In this document: positions 36,353-45,077 of the stretch, piece after piece | Layout of the letters: each line of letters starts with the position of its first letter | How positions within the stretch are numbered: the first letter of the stretch is position 1 | DNA from: Shewanella halifaxensis HAW-EB4 | GTDB taxonomy: Bacteria; Pseudomonadota; Gammaproteobacteria; Enterobacterales; Shewanellaceae | Length of the DNA: 64,000 bases | Assembly (NCBI RefSeq): GCF_000019185.1 | Contig: NC_010334.1 | Span: 4,588,001-4,652,000, forward strand | Reading direction: 5' to 3' | Made by a program: the position numbers and the translations under genes | Notes under the pieces: model-generated | Databases searched by the model: none | Seen by the model: only the letters and a program-made list of their open reading frames with translations | What the model was told of the DNA's origin: nothing

Positions 36353-36418
36353 GCGCCATATTATACATCAAAATGACCAAACCCGATAATCGCACTAGCA
36401 AGCTGTGTTAAACGTGCT

Positions 36419-37303
36419 TTAATTACAAGTGTGTTGCCAACAGTTTTTAGTCTTAACGCCAAAGGGCTGCAAGTAGGACTGAACACTCTTTTTACCCACT
36501 AAATGCCCTGCGCCAACGACCACAAATAGTGGCTGCATAGTTTTTGATGATTGCATCAAATCAACTATCCCCTGAGCCATGGTTTTATTGCGATCCCAGA
36601 GCATCTTCTCAACCATTTGTGTCTCCCCATCACGCAACATCTCCCCCTCCATCAGATCGGCAAGCTCTGTTTCATCGCCACTACGCCATGCTGCTATTAA
36701 TTTAAGCATATCTGAATCTGGCGCTTCAATGGCCTCTCTCACCATATTCCACTGTGTGTCTGCATCAAAAGACGATAGCAGATTAAATTGAAACTCCGTA
36801 CTTTCTAACTCATATACGGGCCGATTTCCCGCCTGGCTTACTAATACCGAATCCACGCCATAAAGACCGCTATAACCGAGTGCGGCATAACGCCCAATAC
36901 TAAGCTGCATCGACTGTAACCAAGGGGCATAGTTCTCAATGGAGGTACAAAATTGCTGCTTATCTTGACAGTACTGAGACAATACGGTCTCGGTTTTTGC
37001 ATCTATCGGGATCTTTTTCGAACCATACTTAGCTAACAGCGCTGGCACATTAGCGCCTCTCACATCCGCCTCAACCACTAATGCTGCCGACTGTTGAAAC
37101 GCCTGCTCGACCTGTTTTGCTAATGGGAAAAAGTTCTGCTGGCCAATATGGATAGAGCCTAGAAGATAAGCAGTCTGACCTTGATAAGATATCTGATAAA
37201 AAGGCGGTTTATCATCCGGTGCAGCCTGAATTGTAACTGACACAAACAGCAAGCTGAGCCCTGCTAATGAGAATAAACACCTAACGACACTTGTTGCTAT
37301 CAT
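36419..37303 (-). CDS. TraB/GumN family protein
   Basis: Protein of 294 residues with a signal peptide (cleavage after 'VTIQA', about 28). It has the family markers 'YLLGSIHIGQQNFFPL', 'ALVVEADV' and the C-terminal 'FVVVGAGHLVGKKSV'. The conserved GSxH and GxGH motifs and acidic residues are thought to form a metal-dependent hydrolase or protease site, by analogy with the related TIKI proteins. It is probably periplasmic. The MaoC gene follows 67 bp downstream on the same strand. Confidence 0.9.
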   Translation of the reverse strand: MIATSVVRCLFSLAGLSLLFVSVTIQAAPDDKPPFYQISYQGQTAYLLGSIHIGQQNFFPLAKQVEQAFQQSAALVVEADVRGANVPALLAKYGSKKIPIDAKTETVLSQYCQDKQQFCTSIENYAPWLQSMQLSIGRYAALGYSGLYGVDSVLVSQAGNRPVYELESTEFQFNLLSSFDADTQWNMVREAIEAPDSDMLKLIAAWRSGDETELADLMEGEMLRDGETQMVEKMLWDRNKTMAQGIVDLMQSSKTMQPLFVVVGAGHLVGKKSVQSYLQPFGVKTKNCWQHTCN

Positions 37304-37348
37304 GCTTGCCCCTTATAATTCAGCAAAATTTAAAATTGAGAGGCTGTT

Positions 37349-37660
37349 ATGCCACACACACAGGTTATCGAGCAACTTAAAGCCAGTTTGCAAACCGCCT
37401 ACCGCCAAGCAATTGATGCCGATGCGAGACTAGATGAGCTTAAAAAAGCGGGTCACGTGAAGTTTGATACCATCTTTAGTACATCTGAAGGCTTCACTAC
37501 CAAAAGCAATCGTTTCACACCATATGTGCAGGAACTTGCCGCCGATATGGAAGGATTTATTCAAGATCCTGATACGTTTGCCCAGTCGCTAGAAAGCTAC
37601 ATTCCTAAGCTTGGCTTACTACTACAGACTATGCAGGCATTTAAGTCTAACGCTAAATAG
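37349..37660 (+). CDS. Conserved small cytoplasmic protein of unknown function
   Basis: Protein of 103 residues, mostly helical, without signal or membrane segment. I do not recognise the family. 'QLKASLQTAYRQAIDADARL' and 'FIQDPDTFAQSLESYIPKLG' are amphipathic helices, and 'FSTSEGFTTKSNRFTPYV' lies between. It is divergent from the TraB/GumN gene, only 45 bp separating the starts, so the two promoters overlap. 'AGAGGC' is the likely ribosome site. Confidence 0.72.
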   Translation: MPHTQVIEQLKASLQTAYRQAIDADARLDELKKAGHVKFDTIFSTSEGFTTKSNRFTPYVQELAADMEGFIQDPDTFAQSLESYIPKLGLLLQTMQAFKSNAK

Positions 37661-37678
37661 TTTATCAGCGCACAGAAA

Positions 37679-37712
37679 AAAGGCTAAGCGAGCAGAAAGC
37701 TCACTTAGCCTA
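37679..37712. terminator. Bidirectional terminator
   Basis: Interrupted inverted repeat AGGCTAAG...GAGC / GCTC...CTTAGCCT with a 5-nt loop, A-run before and TATTTATATT after, between convergent genes. Confidence 0.8.
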
Positions 37713-37787
37713 TTTATATTGAAGACTGCAATGAGTCTATAAGCCATGCTCAGGGTTTACGGCGCTAATAACTAAGAATCAAGCAAG

Positions 37788-38312
37788 TTAAAGGTTTGGC
37801 TTCACCGTTTTTTTAAGCCAAGACGCTAGTAGCTCATTTTCATAACGATAAGGCTTGTCATTCATCTTATTGATTGAATACATAAAGTTTAAATCTGTTA
37901 GCTTCTCATCACCAGCCATAATCACTTTATCGCCTTCAAGAATCTTATAGCTAAAGGTAATGCGTGGCGGATAGATATTCTTTACGATTCGAAGATCATT
38001 CGTAGTTGCACCAAATGTAGGCCTAACGTCACCCGCTAAATCTAAATCAGTCACCACCATCTCAAGCTTCTGTTCTGGCTTAAGGATCTTCGCAGCTTCC
38101 TTGTTTAAACTCTTGGTCAACTGCTCGAAGGTACGCTTTTCGAAACGAGATTGAATATCACCGCTAGATTCAACGTCACGAAAGTTGCTAGGGTCTTGCC
38201 ATTCCACTTTTACCACGCCTTCTTCAGTAATCGGGTTTTCAACCACTTCATCTGTCGCCCAAGCTGAGCTAGATGCAAGTAAACCCGCTACCAGTAAATG
38301 TTTAACCTTCAT
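37788..38312 (-). CDS. DUF3016 family exported protein
   Basis: Protein of 174 residues from the ATG at 38312, which has a GGAGG site; the longer frame adds 15 residues without one. Signal peptide 'KHLLVAGLLASSSAWA' (cleavage near 19). The mature part matches DUF3016: 'VKVEWQDPSNFRDVE', 'LEMVVTDLDLAGDVRPTFG', and 'NIYPPRITFSYKILEGDKVI'. The family is periplasmic with no known role. It is transcribed alone. Confidence 0.88.
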   Translation of the reverse strand: MKVKHLLVAGLLASSSAWATDEVVENPITEEGVVKVEWQDPSNFRDVESSGDIQSRFEKRTFEQLTKSLNKEAAKILKPEQKLEMVVTDLDLAGDVRPTFGATTNDLRIVKNIYPPRITFSYKILEGDKVIMAGDEKLTDLNFMYSINKMNDKPYRYENELLASWLKKTVKPNL

Positions 38313-38621
38313 ATGTGCCTCCACTGTTGAGCATGATAGGATGATTGAACTATACAATAGTGAACCTGTATCGAAACTTAATCTAGTATCGTTAGGCAGT
38401 TAACACTCTAACATTAGTAAACCATACTTTAAGTAAGCTTGTTACAACAAGCTGAATCAGCATTTAATTTAAGTCTCATTAATCACCTTATCGATTGCTT
38501 TATCTGGTGCAGCTCTTAAGCTAGAAATGCTAAGCCCTAGGCTCTAGGTTATTAGAAATCGGTTACTACGGTTAAGTGACTAAAAGACTGCTATTGAAAA
38601 TCAATTATCGGAAATGAGTTC
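38313..38621. other. Intergenic region, no gene seen
   Basis: 309 bp between divergent genes. It has three CTAG tetramers close together (38520-38550) but no ORF of note, hairpin or recognised operator. Confidence 0.4.
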
Positions 38622-38927
38622 ATGCAAAAGTTAGCCCCTGTTTTCTTTGTCATAATTTTATTTGTAGGCCTAGCCGCAGCCATTTTTAGAATTACCCCAT
38701 CCGAAATATCTTCAGAGCCTGAAACATGGTCAGCTTTTATCTATAAAAATGGATATAACTCCGGAAAGTATGAGAAGAAAGATGACTTTGACAGTTATCC
38801 AAGCTGTAAAGCCTATGCCGAACAGGAATCAGATAAACTCCAAGGTGTTGCCTGGGAGTGCGGCTTAAACTGCGGTTTTGATTCGATGCGACAGGGCTTT
38901 CATTGCGAAACGATGACGAATGAGTAA
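38622..38927 (+). CDS. Small anchored or exported protein with four cysteines
   Basis: Protein of 101 residues with an N-terminal hydrophobic helix (about 6-22) that is either an anchor or an uncleaved signal. The outer part has conserved-looking Cys in 'YPSCKAY', 'WECGLNCGFDS' and 'GFHCETM', which probably make two disulphides. The 'CxxYAEQES...WxC' pattern resembles small Shewanella/Vibrio orphans, but no named family is recognised. GGAAATGAG lies upstream of the ATG. Confidence 0.7.
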   Translation: MQKLAPVFFVIILFVGLAAAIFRITPSEISSEPETWSAFIYKNGYNSGKYEKKDDFDSYPSCKAYAEQESDKLQGVAWECGLNCGFDSMRQGFHCETMTNE

Positions 38928-39322
38928 GTGATCACTTTAATCTCTCTGTGTGGAGCATTAGAGCTGCGGGCTTCACCTTAACCCGCGGACCATAAACAAC
39001 CAGCAATCTTGATAAACACCATTCCCCTGCAATAAATAAACAACCTTACTTTGATGCAATAGTTCAAAACGATTGCAGCTTACTCAACAACTTTCTCAAC
39101 ATATTACTCAACAACTTAATTAGCCATTTATCATTTAAAACATTAGCAGTTCGTTTTTTGTTCAGCTTGGGTACATGTTGCATCCGCTAACATTCGTATC
39201 AAGTTAACTCGAACCACTGAGGAATACTCGCAAGCTTGCCACTAACGCAGCTTAAAGCAAACGTGTAGCTAAGAGTAAACGCTTCCTGAATGGGTCATCT
39301 ATTTAATTGCTTGGAGTCAAAT
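38928..39322. other. Intergenic region, no gene seen
   Basis: 395 bp, AT-rich. I see no ORF with a ribosome site, no strong hairpin and no repeat beyond a near-duplicated ACTCAACAACTT at about 39082-39116. Confidence 0.4.
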
Positions 39323-39631
39323 ATGAACTATTCAAATATTACCAACATCCCTTTTTCTGGCCGCATGGCATTTATCGCAGTGCTATTAATCTCTTTCAGC
39401 TTTATCGGACAGGCTAACGCTAATGAGTTTACCGCTAAGGAAAAAGCCGCTATCAGTGAGCACTATGACATCCTTGCCGAACATCAAGCCGAATCAGACC
39501 AAGCCTTAGAGTCAAAATTACAGGCAGAATTTGACGAGCAAGTGCTCGACTCTGAGCAAGAATTTATGGAGCTGACCTGTGCCACTCACGGCTTAGATTT
39601 CGATAGTGAATTTGAAGTCTGTTACGAATAA
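39323..39631 (+). CDS. Small acidic exported protein of unknown function
   Basis: Protein of 102 residues from the ATG at 39323, which has GGAG 7 nt upstream; an upstream in-frame start at 39290 lacks one. Signal peptide with 'AFIAVLLISFSFIGQANA' (cleavage near 34). The mature part is very acidic and helical ('AISEHYDILAEHQAESDQAL'), with two Cys at the end ('LTCATHGLDF', 'FEVCYE') that may form a disulphide. No family recognised. A terminator follows. Confidence 0.7.
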   Translation: MNYSNITNIPFSGRMAFIAVLLISFSFIGQANANEFTAKEKAAISEHYDILAEHQAESDQALESKLQAEFDEQVLDSEQEFMELTCATHGLDFDSEFEVCYE

Positions 39632-39695
39632 CAGCAAATAAAAGGCTAACAAGAATCCATGATAAGTCGCAATTCGCGGGCAAATTGCCCAACAA

Positions 39696-39721
39696 AAAAC
39701 GAGGCCAAGGGGCCTCGTTTT
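39696..39721. terminator. Bidirectional terminator
   Basis: Perfect 11-bp inverted repeat AAAACGAGGCC / GGCCTCGTTTT with a 4-nt loop, between convergent genes. Confidence 0.92.
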
Positions 39722-39744
39722 GCTATTTACGTAATCGTTTTACC

Positions 39745-40254
39745 TTAAAACGGGAATGCTGCACTTAACTGTGGATAAGCCGCTTTAAGTAATTTTTTCT
39801 TATGAGAGAACTTTTTCCCCGCGGGGTTTGCCTGTCCCGATGGCACATAAGGGAGCTCATCATCGCTACGATCTTCATAAAGCTGACCCGCAATAAGATC
39901 GTATTCATCAACAAAAGGATAGGCATAGCCATCTTTTTCAGGCCAAAGTGCTAATAAGCCTAATTCATCAGGCGATTCGACCACTTTGTCGTACCAATCT
40001 TTGCCTAATGAAATTAAGAAGCAACGAAACTCGGCAAAAGCATACTCTGAATCACAGCCAGTAATAATGTAAGCCGCGCCCCAAACAGCCCAAGAGTACG
40101 AACGACGCATCTGCTGACCAAATATCTTATCAAAGTCTCGCAACTCTTCATTACTTAATGGGCTCAGCTTTTGCTTAAGCGCTTCAGCAAGTTCTGTTTG
40201 ATCTTGTTGTGGTGATGTTCGGGTGACTAACTCCCAAAACTCAGACTCTGTCAT
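39745..40254 (-). CDS. DUF4240 domain protein
   Basis: Cytoplasmic protein of 169 residues. It begins 'MTESEFWELV', and has 'WAVWGAAYIITGCDSEYAFA' and 'FRCFLISLGKDWYDKVVES', the pattern of DUF4240, a family often seen with contact-dependent or polymorphic-toxin immunity genes but also alone. No toxin gene is adjacent here. The C-terminus is basic ('KKFSHKKKLLKAAYP'). Function unknown. Confidence 0.85.
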   Translation of the reverse strand: MTESEFWELVTRTSPQQDQTELAEALKQKLSPLSNEELRDFDKIFGQQMRRSYSWAVWGAAYIITGCDSEYAFAEFRCFLISLGKDWYDKVVESPDELGLLALWPEKDGYAYPFVDEYDLIAGQLYEDRSDDELPYVPSGQANPAGKKFSHKKKLLKAAYPQLSAAFPF

Positions 40255-40434
40255 CGGATTCTCTAAATTGTACGCAGTAATGGTTGCTATTCTATCGCAT
40301 TACCCGTCATCTTAGCTAAACAATCTCACCCATCGATTAAGCCAATTAACCCCACAAGTCATGTAGACGTGGCCAGCTGTTTTTCTTAAACTTCTAGCAA
40401 CAAACTTATAAAAATATAGCGGCTTTAAATACCC

Positions 40435-40830
40435 ATGACAAAACCTCACCCACTGTTAGCCATATTAATGTTTCTCTACACTCTACTCGCGGTTGCTGCG
40501 CTCTGGCGCACCTTTACTACGCAAGCCTTCGACCTATTAACTTTAGGTGTATTTCCAGTGCTTTATGGCCTAATACTACGCAAATTTTGGGCCGGTGTGG
40601 TACTCAAAATCTACCTCGCTATTCAAACTGTTGCCCTACTCGCATTAGCAACAGCGGCTGTTATCGGCTACCAGATCACTCCAGAGGACGTTAAAGTCGT
40701 TTATAACGGTCAGAATATTCCTATTATTGGCATCGTCATTGCCGCAGCCATCATTATGACATTCCAGTTCTGGGTCGCTTTTAGTTCAAAGACACGACTA
40801 TACTTAAAGCCTGAGGCTGCAGATATTTGA
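40435..40830 (+). CDS. Inner-membrane protein of unknown function
   Basis: Protein of 131 residues with four hydrophobic helices (about 7-24, 30-48, 55-78, 98-118). No domain is recognised. The middle loop 'TPEDVKVVYNGQNIPI' is probably exposed. The start ATG has no strong ribosome site. A decayed receiver-domain fragment starts 2 bp after its stop. Confidence 0.65.
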   Translation: MTKPHPLLAILMFLYTLLAVAALWRTFTTQAFDLLTLGVFPVLYGLILRKFWAGVVLKIYLAIQTVALLALATAAVIGYQITPEDVKVVYNGQNIPIIGIVIAAAIIMTFQFWVAFSSKTRLYLKPEAADI

Positions 40831-40832
40831 TC

Positions 40833-41023
40833 ATTACCGATTACAATATGCCAAGCGTAGATGGTTTAGCGCTCACCCAGTTTATTAGCAACGACAGCCA
40901 ACAATCTCATATTCCGATTTTGATGGTGTCATCAGAGGTTTCAGAGGTTAATACCTCCATTTAAACCGTGTGCCACAAGCCGGAGTGAATGCGCTTTATG
41001 ACAAGCCTTTAGAGCAAAATTGA
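40833..41023 (+). pseudogene. Remnant of a response-regulator receiver domain
   Basis: From 40833 one frame reads ITDYNMPSVDGLALTQFIS, then SHIPILMVSSEVSEVN, and stops at TAA 40962. After a frameshift the next frame reads VPQAGVNALYDKPLEQN to TGA at 41021-41023. In order these are the phospho-acceptor segment (Asp in ITDYNMP), the beta-4 segment, and the conserved Lys segment (YDKP) of a CheY-like receiver. The first half of the domain (acidic pair) is missing, and there is no start. It is thus a truncated, frameshifted relic of a two-component gene. Confidence 0.75.
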
Positions 41024-41194
41024 CTGAAACAGCTCCTCTAGCGATGACTCGAATCGTAAAAACTGAGAAATCGCCCCTATTTTTGACTTTAATGCCTATT
41101 TCATAGGGTTAAAGCGCTTTTCAAATGCAAATGCTTGTGGCATGTTACATAACGCTACTAACAAATAAATCTACGGAAAGAAGAGACTATTCAA

Positions 41195-41467
41195 ATGAAT
41201 AAGACTGAACTTGTTGCAAAAATGGCTGAATCTGCAGAACTAACTAAAGCAGAAGCCGCACGCGCCTTAAAATCTTTCGAAGTCACTGTTGCAGAAGCGA
41301 TGAAGAATGGAGAGAAAATCTCTATTGTTGGTTTTGGCTCTTTCGAAACGACAGAACGCGCAGCGCGTACTGGTCGTAACCCACAGACTGGTAAAGAGAT
41401 CCAAATCCCAGCAGCTACAGTTCCTAAGTTCAAAGCTGGTAAGACGCTTAAAGATAGCGTTAACTAA
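41195..41467 (+). CDS. hup: HU family DNA-binding protein
   Basis: Nucleoid protein of 90 residues, the exact HU length: helical dimer part 'MNKTELVAKMAESAELTKAE', here MNKTELVAKMAE and LTKAEAARALKSF, then the arm 'RTGRNPQTGKEIQIPA' and 'VPKFKAGKTLKD'. The RNPQTG arm with Pro bends DNA. It is a HupA/HupB-type rather than IHF (no alpha/beta IHF marker). A good terminator follows at 41493. AAAGAAGAG is the ribosome site. Confidence 0.95.
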   Translation: MNKTELVAKMAESAELTKAEAARALKSFEVTVAEAMKNGEKISIVGFGSFETTERAARTGRNPQTGKEIQIPAATVPKFKAGKTLKDSVN

Positions 41468-41492
41468 ATCACTGTTTCCGCAGTTGATAACT

Positions 41493-41517
41493 AAACCTCC
41501 TTGCGGAGGTTTTTTTA
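41493..41517 (+). terminator. Rho-independent terminator of the HU gene
   Basis: 8-bp inverted repeat AAACCTCC / GGAGGTTT with tetraloop TTGC, followed by TTTTT. Confidence 0.92.
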
Positions 41518-41720
41518 TACCTGCATACTCCAAAAACCCCTTCATTATCCTGCTCTATCACGGTGCTTTTTTGCCCCAGTTTGATTCATTTCAGCTATAA
41601 CTACCCACACGCACATTAATAACTCATTGTTTTAATTGATTAAAAAGTTTGGCTTAGACTTTGCTAAATAAGTTGTGAGCATAAAACAACACAATGAATG
41701 TTTCTGCAAAGGGGAATAAA

Positions 41721-42413
41721 ATGAACAAGTTACTAATCAATAGTGCGGTAATCCTACTGACATCGCTACTCGGCACTGCAGCCCACGCAGCAGTGGAAGC
41801 CAACATAGGCGCAACCTCAAACTACCTATGGCGCGGAGTGACACAAACCGATGATGCAGTGGCTGTGCAGGGTGGTATCGATTACAGCCACGATTCAGGC
41901 TTCTATGCAGGCACTTGGGCATCGAATGTCGACTTTGGCGATGACACTAGCTATGAAATTGATTTTTATGCCGGCTTCGCCGGCACTATCGGCGACGAGT
42001 TTGAATATGACTTGAGCTACCTCTATTACGCCTACCCGGATGCAGATGCCAATATCGACCTAGGCGAAGTGACCGCATCGGCGAGCTGGAGATGGATAGC
42101 CGTGAGTTACTCACACTTGGTAAACGCAGGCAGCGATGTAACCGCTCCAACTGTTGATAATACCGATATGGGTTATATTCAAACCACCCTGACTTATCCA
42201 CTATCAGATACACTGTCGATTTCTGCTCATTATGGCTACTCTACAGGCGATGTCGTCACCGCTTGGTTTGACACTAACAACTATGCCGACTATTCAATCG
42301 CACTGAGTAAAGATACCGACTTGGGAACGGTCTCTTTTACAGTCAGTGACACAGATCTTAAAAATGATGATGCTAAGGTTTTACTCGGTTATAGCTACAG
42401 TTTTGACCTATAA
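41721..42413 (+). CDS. TorF family putative outer-membrane porin
   Basis: Protein of 230 residues from the ATG at 41721 (AAAGGGG 7 nt upstream); an in-frame ATG at 41694 lacks a site. The signal peptide ends at 'GTAAHA'. The mature part starts 'VEANIGATSNYLWRGVTQ', the diagnostic opening of the TorF/TIGR02001 family, and continues with paired amphipathic strands ('DFYAGFAGTIGDEFEYDLSY') to a C-terminal Leu after 'YSYSF'. It is an outer-membrane barrel of unknown substrate. Likely monocistronic. Confidence 0.9.
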   Translation: MNKLLINSAVILLTSLLGTAAHAAVEANIGATSNYLWRGVTQTDDAVAVQGGIDYSHDSGFYAGTWASNVDFGDDTSYEIDFYAGFAGTIGDEFEYDLSYLYYAYPDADANIDLGEVTASASWRWIAVSYSHLVNAGSDVTAPTVDNTDMGYIQTTLTYPLSDTLSISAHYGYSTGDVVTAWFDTNNYADYSIALSKDTDLGTVSFTVSDTDLKNDDAKVLLGYSYSFDL

Positions 42414-42428
42414 CTCACTGTAACAAAA

Positions 42429-42459
42429 GCCATTTACTCATAATTTAAGAGTAAATGGC
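42429..42459 (+). terminator. Hairpin after the TorF-type porin gene
   Basis: 11-bp perfect inverted repeat GCCATTTACTC / GAGTAAATGGC with a 9-nt loop, 15 bp after the stop. No T-run follows, so it may protect the mRNA end rather than terminate. The remaining 280 bp to the next gene show nothing else. Confidence 0.6.
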
Positions 42460-42744
42460 TAATGATGCAATTACCGTTAAAATGTTGCTGACTTTCACTA
42501 AACATCTAAAAAACATTCAAAATAATAAAAAACGAACTCTAAATGTAATTTTGTTACATGGATCGCATATTTTTAAATCACATCCTGCTAAATTCCAAAT
42601 TAAGCACTCACTAATAGGTTTAATTAAGTAAGCCAATGAGTGCAGACATTGTTTAGTTATTAACCATATGGTATCGAGAGTATTCCCTTTTAACGCTAAG
42701 CAAGCGATTCGGAACAATGGATACCTAGCTAAGAGGAATTCGTG

Positions 42745-42924
42745 ATGGCTCAGACTATTGATTTTGTGCCCAACGATGTAGAGGTGGAGGCGTATACTAC
42801 GCCTAAAAATCAGCAGGCTGCTGACGAGTTAGCGCACAAGAAAGAGGTGAAAAAACGCCTCGAAGCCTATCTTGAAAGAGCACAATTAAAACGTGATTTA
42901 AGTGAAGATGACTTTTGGGCATAA
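42745..42924 (+). CDS. Small charged protein, possibly PA3496 family
   Basis: Protein of 59 residues (60 if the GTG at 42742 is used; AGAGGA upstream serves either). No signal or membrane segment. The C-terminal half is a charged helix 'KKEVKKRLEAYLERAQLKRD' ending 'LSEDDFWA', which resembles the small PA3496-family proteins (putative envelope integrity), whose C-termini also end in DDF/FW. This match is from memory and tentative. It has a strong terminator. Confidence 0.65.
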   Translation: MAQTIDFVPNDVEVEAYTTPKNQQAADELAHKKEVKKRLEAYLERAQLKRDLSEDDFWA

Positions 42925-42942
42925 ACTTAAAATAGCGTAATA

Positions 42943-42978
42943 AAAAAAGCTCCTGAGATACTATCCAGGAGCTTTTTT
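42943..42978. terminator. Bidirectional terminator
   Basis: 13-bp perfect inverted repeat AAAAAAGCTCCTG / CAGGAGCTTTTTT with a 10-nt loop, between convergent genes. Confidence 0.92.
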
Positions 42979-43002
42979 AGTTTTTAAACATCCAATAATT
43001 GC

Positions 43003-44382
43003 CTATTTCGCTTTTTGCGATTCCAAATCCGTCTCACGCTTCTTCAGAAAATACTCCCTGGTTAACGCAAATACTACAGGGCTAAGCAATGCTAAAGCTA
43101 TCAAGTTAGGGATCGCCATCATAGCGTTGAGGGTATCGGCCAACAGCCAGATAAACTCGAGTGAACTCACCGCACCTAATGGTACCACTAAGGTCCAAAC
43201 GATTCTAAATGGCTTAATCGCTTTCACGCCAAATAGGAACTGCACACACTTCTCACAGTAAAAGCTCCAACCTAAGATAGTCGTAAACGCAAATACGCTT
43301 AGGGCAATCGCTACCACATAGTTTCCAAGCGGGAAAGCATGAGAAAAGGCAAACGAGGTGAGCGCCGCGCCATTTTCACCCGAGGTCCAGGCTCCCGATA
43401 CGATAATTGCCAAGCCAGTAATGCTACAAACAATCAAGGTATCGATAAATGTGCCCAACATAGCGACTAAGCCCTGAGCAACCGGATTATTTGTTTGCGC
43501 TGCCGCGTGAGCGATAGGCGCACTACCCAGACCCGCCTCATTGGAGAACACACCACGCGCAACACCAAAACGAATTGCAGCCCAAACCGCCGCTCCGGCA
43601 AAACCACCTTGTGCAGCCACTGGATTAAAGGCACTGTGTAAGATCAACTCAATGGCAGCAGGGATCTCAGCGGCATAGACCACCAATACCGCAATACCTG
43701 CCGCAATATAAAATACCGTCATCATAGGCACTAATTTGCCAGCAACATCGGCAATACGCTTAATACCGCCCATTAGCACTGCACCAACCAATACCATTAG
43801 CACAACGCCTGTGATCCAATTAGGCACACCAAAGTTACTGCTAAGCGCATCGGCTACAGAGTTAGCCTGCACAGTATTACCAATACCAAAACCCGCTAGC
43901 GAGCCAAACAGTGCAAAAGCGGTCCCTAACCACGCCCACTTCGAACCTAGTCCATTTTTGATGTAGTACATTGGGCCACCAACGTGGTTACCATTGTCAT
44001 CCACTTCACGGTATTTAACCGCTAATACGGCTTCGGCAAACTTTGTTGCCATGCCCACCAGCGCCGTACACCACATCCAAAATAACGCACCCGGTCCGCC
44101 GATAAAAATCGCAGTAGCAACACCGGCAATATTACCGGTACCTATGGTGGCTGACAGTGAGGTCATTAAGGCATTAAAAGGGCTAATTTCCCCCTTCATC
44201 CTCTTATCTTTATCGGGAATACGCCCAGACCATAAGAGTTTAAATCCGGTGCCGAGTTTTAAAATTGGCATCAAACGCAAACCCACTGTTAAAAATAAGC
44301 CCACACCTAAAATCATAACCAACATGGGTGTCCCCCAGACCACGCCGTTGATCATGCCTACAAAATCAGTAATAGCTTCCAT
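43003..44382 (-). CDS. AGCS family alanine/glycine:cation symporter
   Basis: Inner-membrane Na+(H+)-coupled symporter of 459 residues, usual for the AGCS (AlsT/DagA) family. It has about ten helices and family signatures 'GPGALFWMWCTALVGMATKFAE', here GPGALFWMWCTALVGM and ATKFAEAVLAVKYR, 'GGPMYYIKNGLG', and 'ARGVFSNEAGLGSAPIAHAA'. It imports alanine or glycine. No glycine riboswitch pattern is visible in the upstream region; instead there are short repeats at 44447-44494 that could be an operator. Monocistronic. Confidence 0.95.
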   Translation of the reverse strand: MEAITDFVGMINGVVWGTPMLVMILGVGLFLTVGLRLMPILKLGTGFKLLWSGRIPDKDKRMKGEISPFNALMTSLSATIGTGNIAGVATAIFIGGPGALFWMWCTALVGMATKFAEAVLAVKYREVDDNGNHVGGPMYYIKNGLGSKWAWLGTAFALFGSLAGFGIGNTVQANSVADALSSNFGVPNWITGVVLMVLVGAVLMGGIKRIADVAGKLVPMMTVFYIAAGIAVLVVYAAEIPAAIELILHSAFNPVAAQGGFAGAAVWAAIRFGVARGVFSNEAGLGSAPIAHAAAQTNNPVAQGLVAMLGTFIDTLIVCSITGLAIIVSGAWTSGENGAALTSFAFSHAFPLGNYVVAIALSVFAFTTILGWSFYCEKCVQFLFGVKAIKPFRIVWTLVVPLGAVSSLEFIWLLADTLNAMMAIPNLIALALLSPVVFALTREYFLKKRETDLESQKAK

Positions 44383-44446
44383 TCAAACCTCGTCGATACA
44401 GAGAATTTATCGTTATTATTTATATTTATAATCATGTATTTAGGGC

Positions 44447-44494
44447 TTTTTGATCTTGCATTTTTGATCTTGAATTAGACTAGAAAGATCAAAA
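44447..44494 (-). promoter_or_regulatory. Repeated TTTTTGATCTTG upstream of the symporter gene
   Basis: TTTTTGATCTTG at 44447-44458 and again at 44461-44472, with a related inverted copy AAGATCAAAA at 44485-44494, about 65-110 bp upstream of the symporter start. A candidate regulator-binding cluster; the factor is unknown. Confidence 0.4.
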
Positions 44495-44704
44495 GGTCCT
44501 AACAAAGCGAATGCTCATCCCTATAGAGATAAAAACACTCAAACTTTCAAACAGAGTACAACGAATTGTTAACCTTTGGGAAGGCTAAAAAATAAACTAG
44601 AGCGGTTTACCATAGTGTGTAACCACGCTATGGCAAAGGTCTGTTATAGCAATAGCTTGCCATAGAAAGGGCTTTTATCTATGCATCGCTCAAGGCAACT
44701 TAAA

Positions 44705-45077
44705 GGAAATAACAAAGGTCACAAACAACATGGCAGCCGAAATAAACAAGCAAGCCGAATGCTGACAACCCCGACTCTTGATAGATCCAGCCAGAAGGCA
44801 CCTTGACTATTTAGAAGCGATCAACTTCGAGTTCGAGGTAATTTGAAGGAAATAACAAAGGTCACAAACAACATGGCAGCCGAAATAAACAAACAAGCCG
44901 AATGCTGACAACCCCGACTCTTGATAGACACAGCCAGAAGGCACCTTGACTATTTAGCAGCGATCAACTTCGAGTTCGAGGTAATTTGAAGGAAATAACA
45001 AATGTCACAAACAACATGGCAGCCGAAATAAACAAGCAAGCCGCAAGCCCCGCTTCTTGATAAACCCAGCCAGATAG
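44705..45077. repeat. 143-bp tandem array at the 3' end of arsJ
   Basis: The segment beginning GGAAATAACAAA(G/T)GTCAC occurs at 44705, 44848 and 44991, so the period is 143 bp. Units 1 and 2 are full length and differ at only four positions by my reading; unit 3 lies inside arsJ and matches for about the first 55 bp, then weakly to about 45077. Read on the minus strand, units 1 and 2 contain frameshifted copies of the ArsJ tail ('SGWIYQESGLSA' against 'SGWVYQEAGLAA' in the gene, then 'FVISFKLP'), so they are partial gene-end duplications lying beyond the stop. Confidence 0.88.

Noticed and set aside
44383..44704. Glycine riboswitch upstream of the AGCS symporter
   Set aside because: The conserved glycine-aptamer features are not visible, only short repeats.
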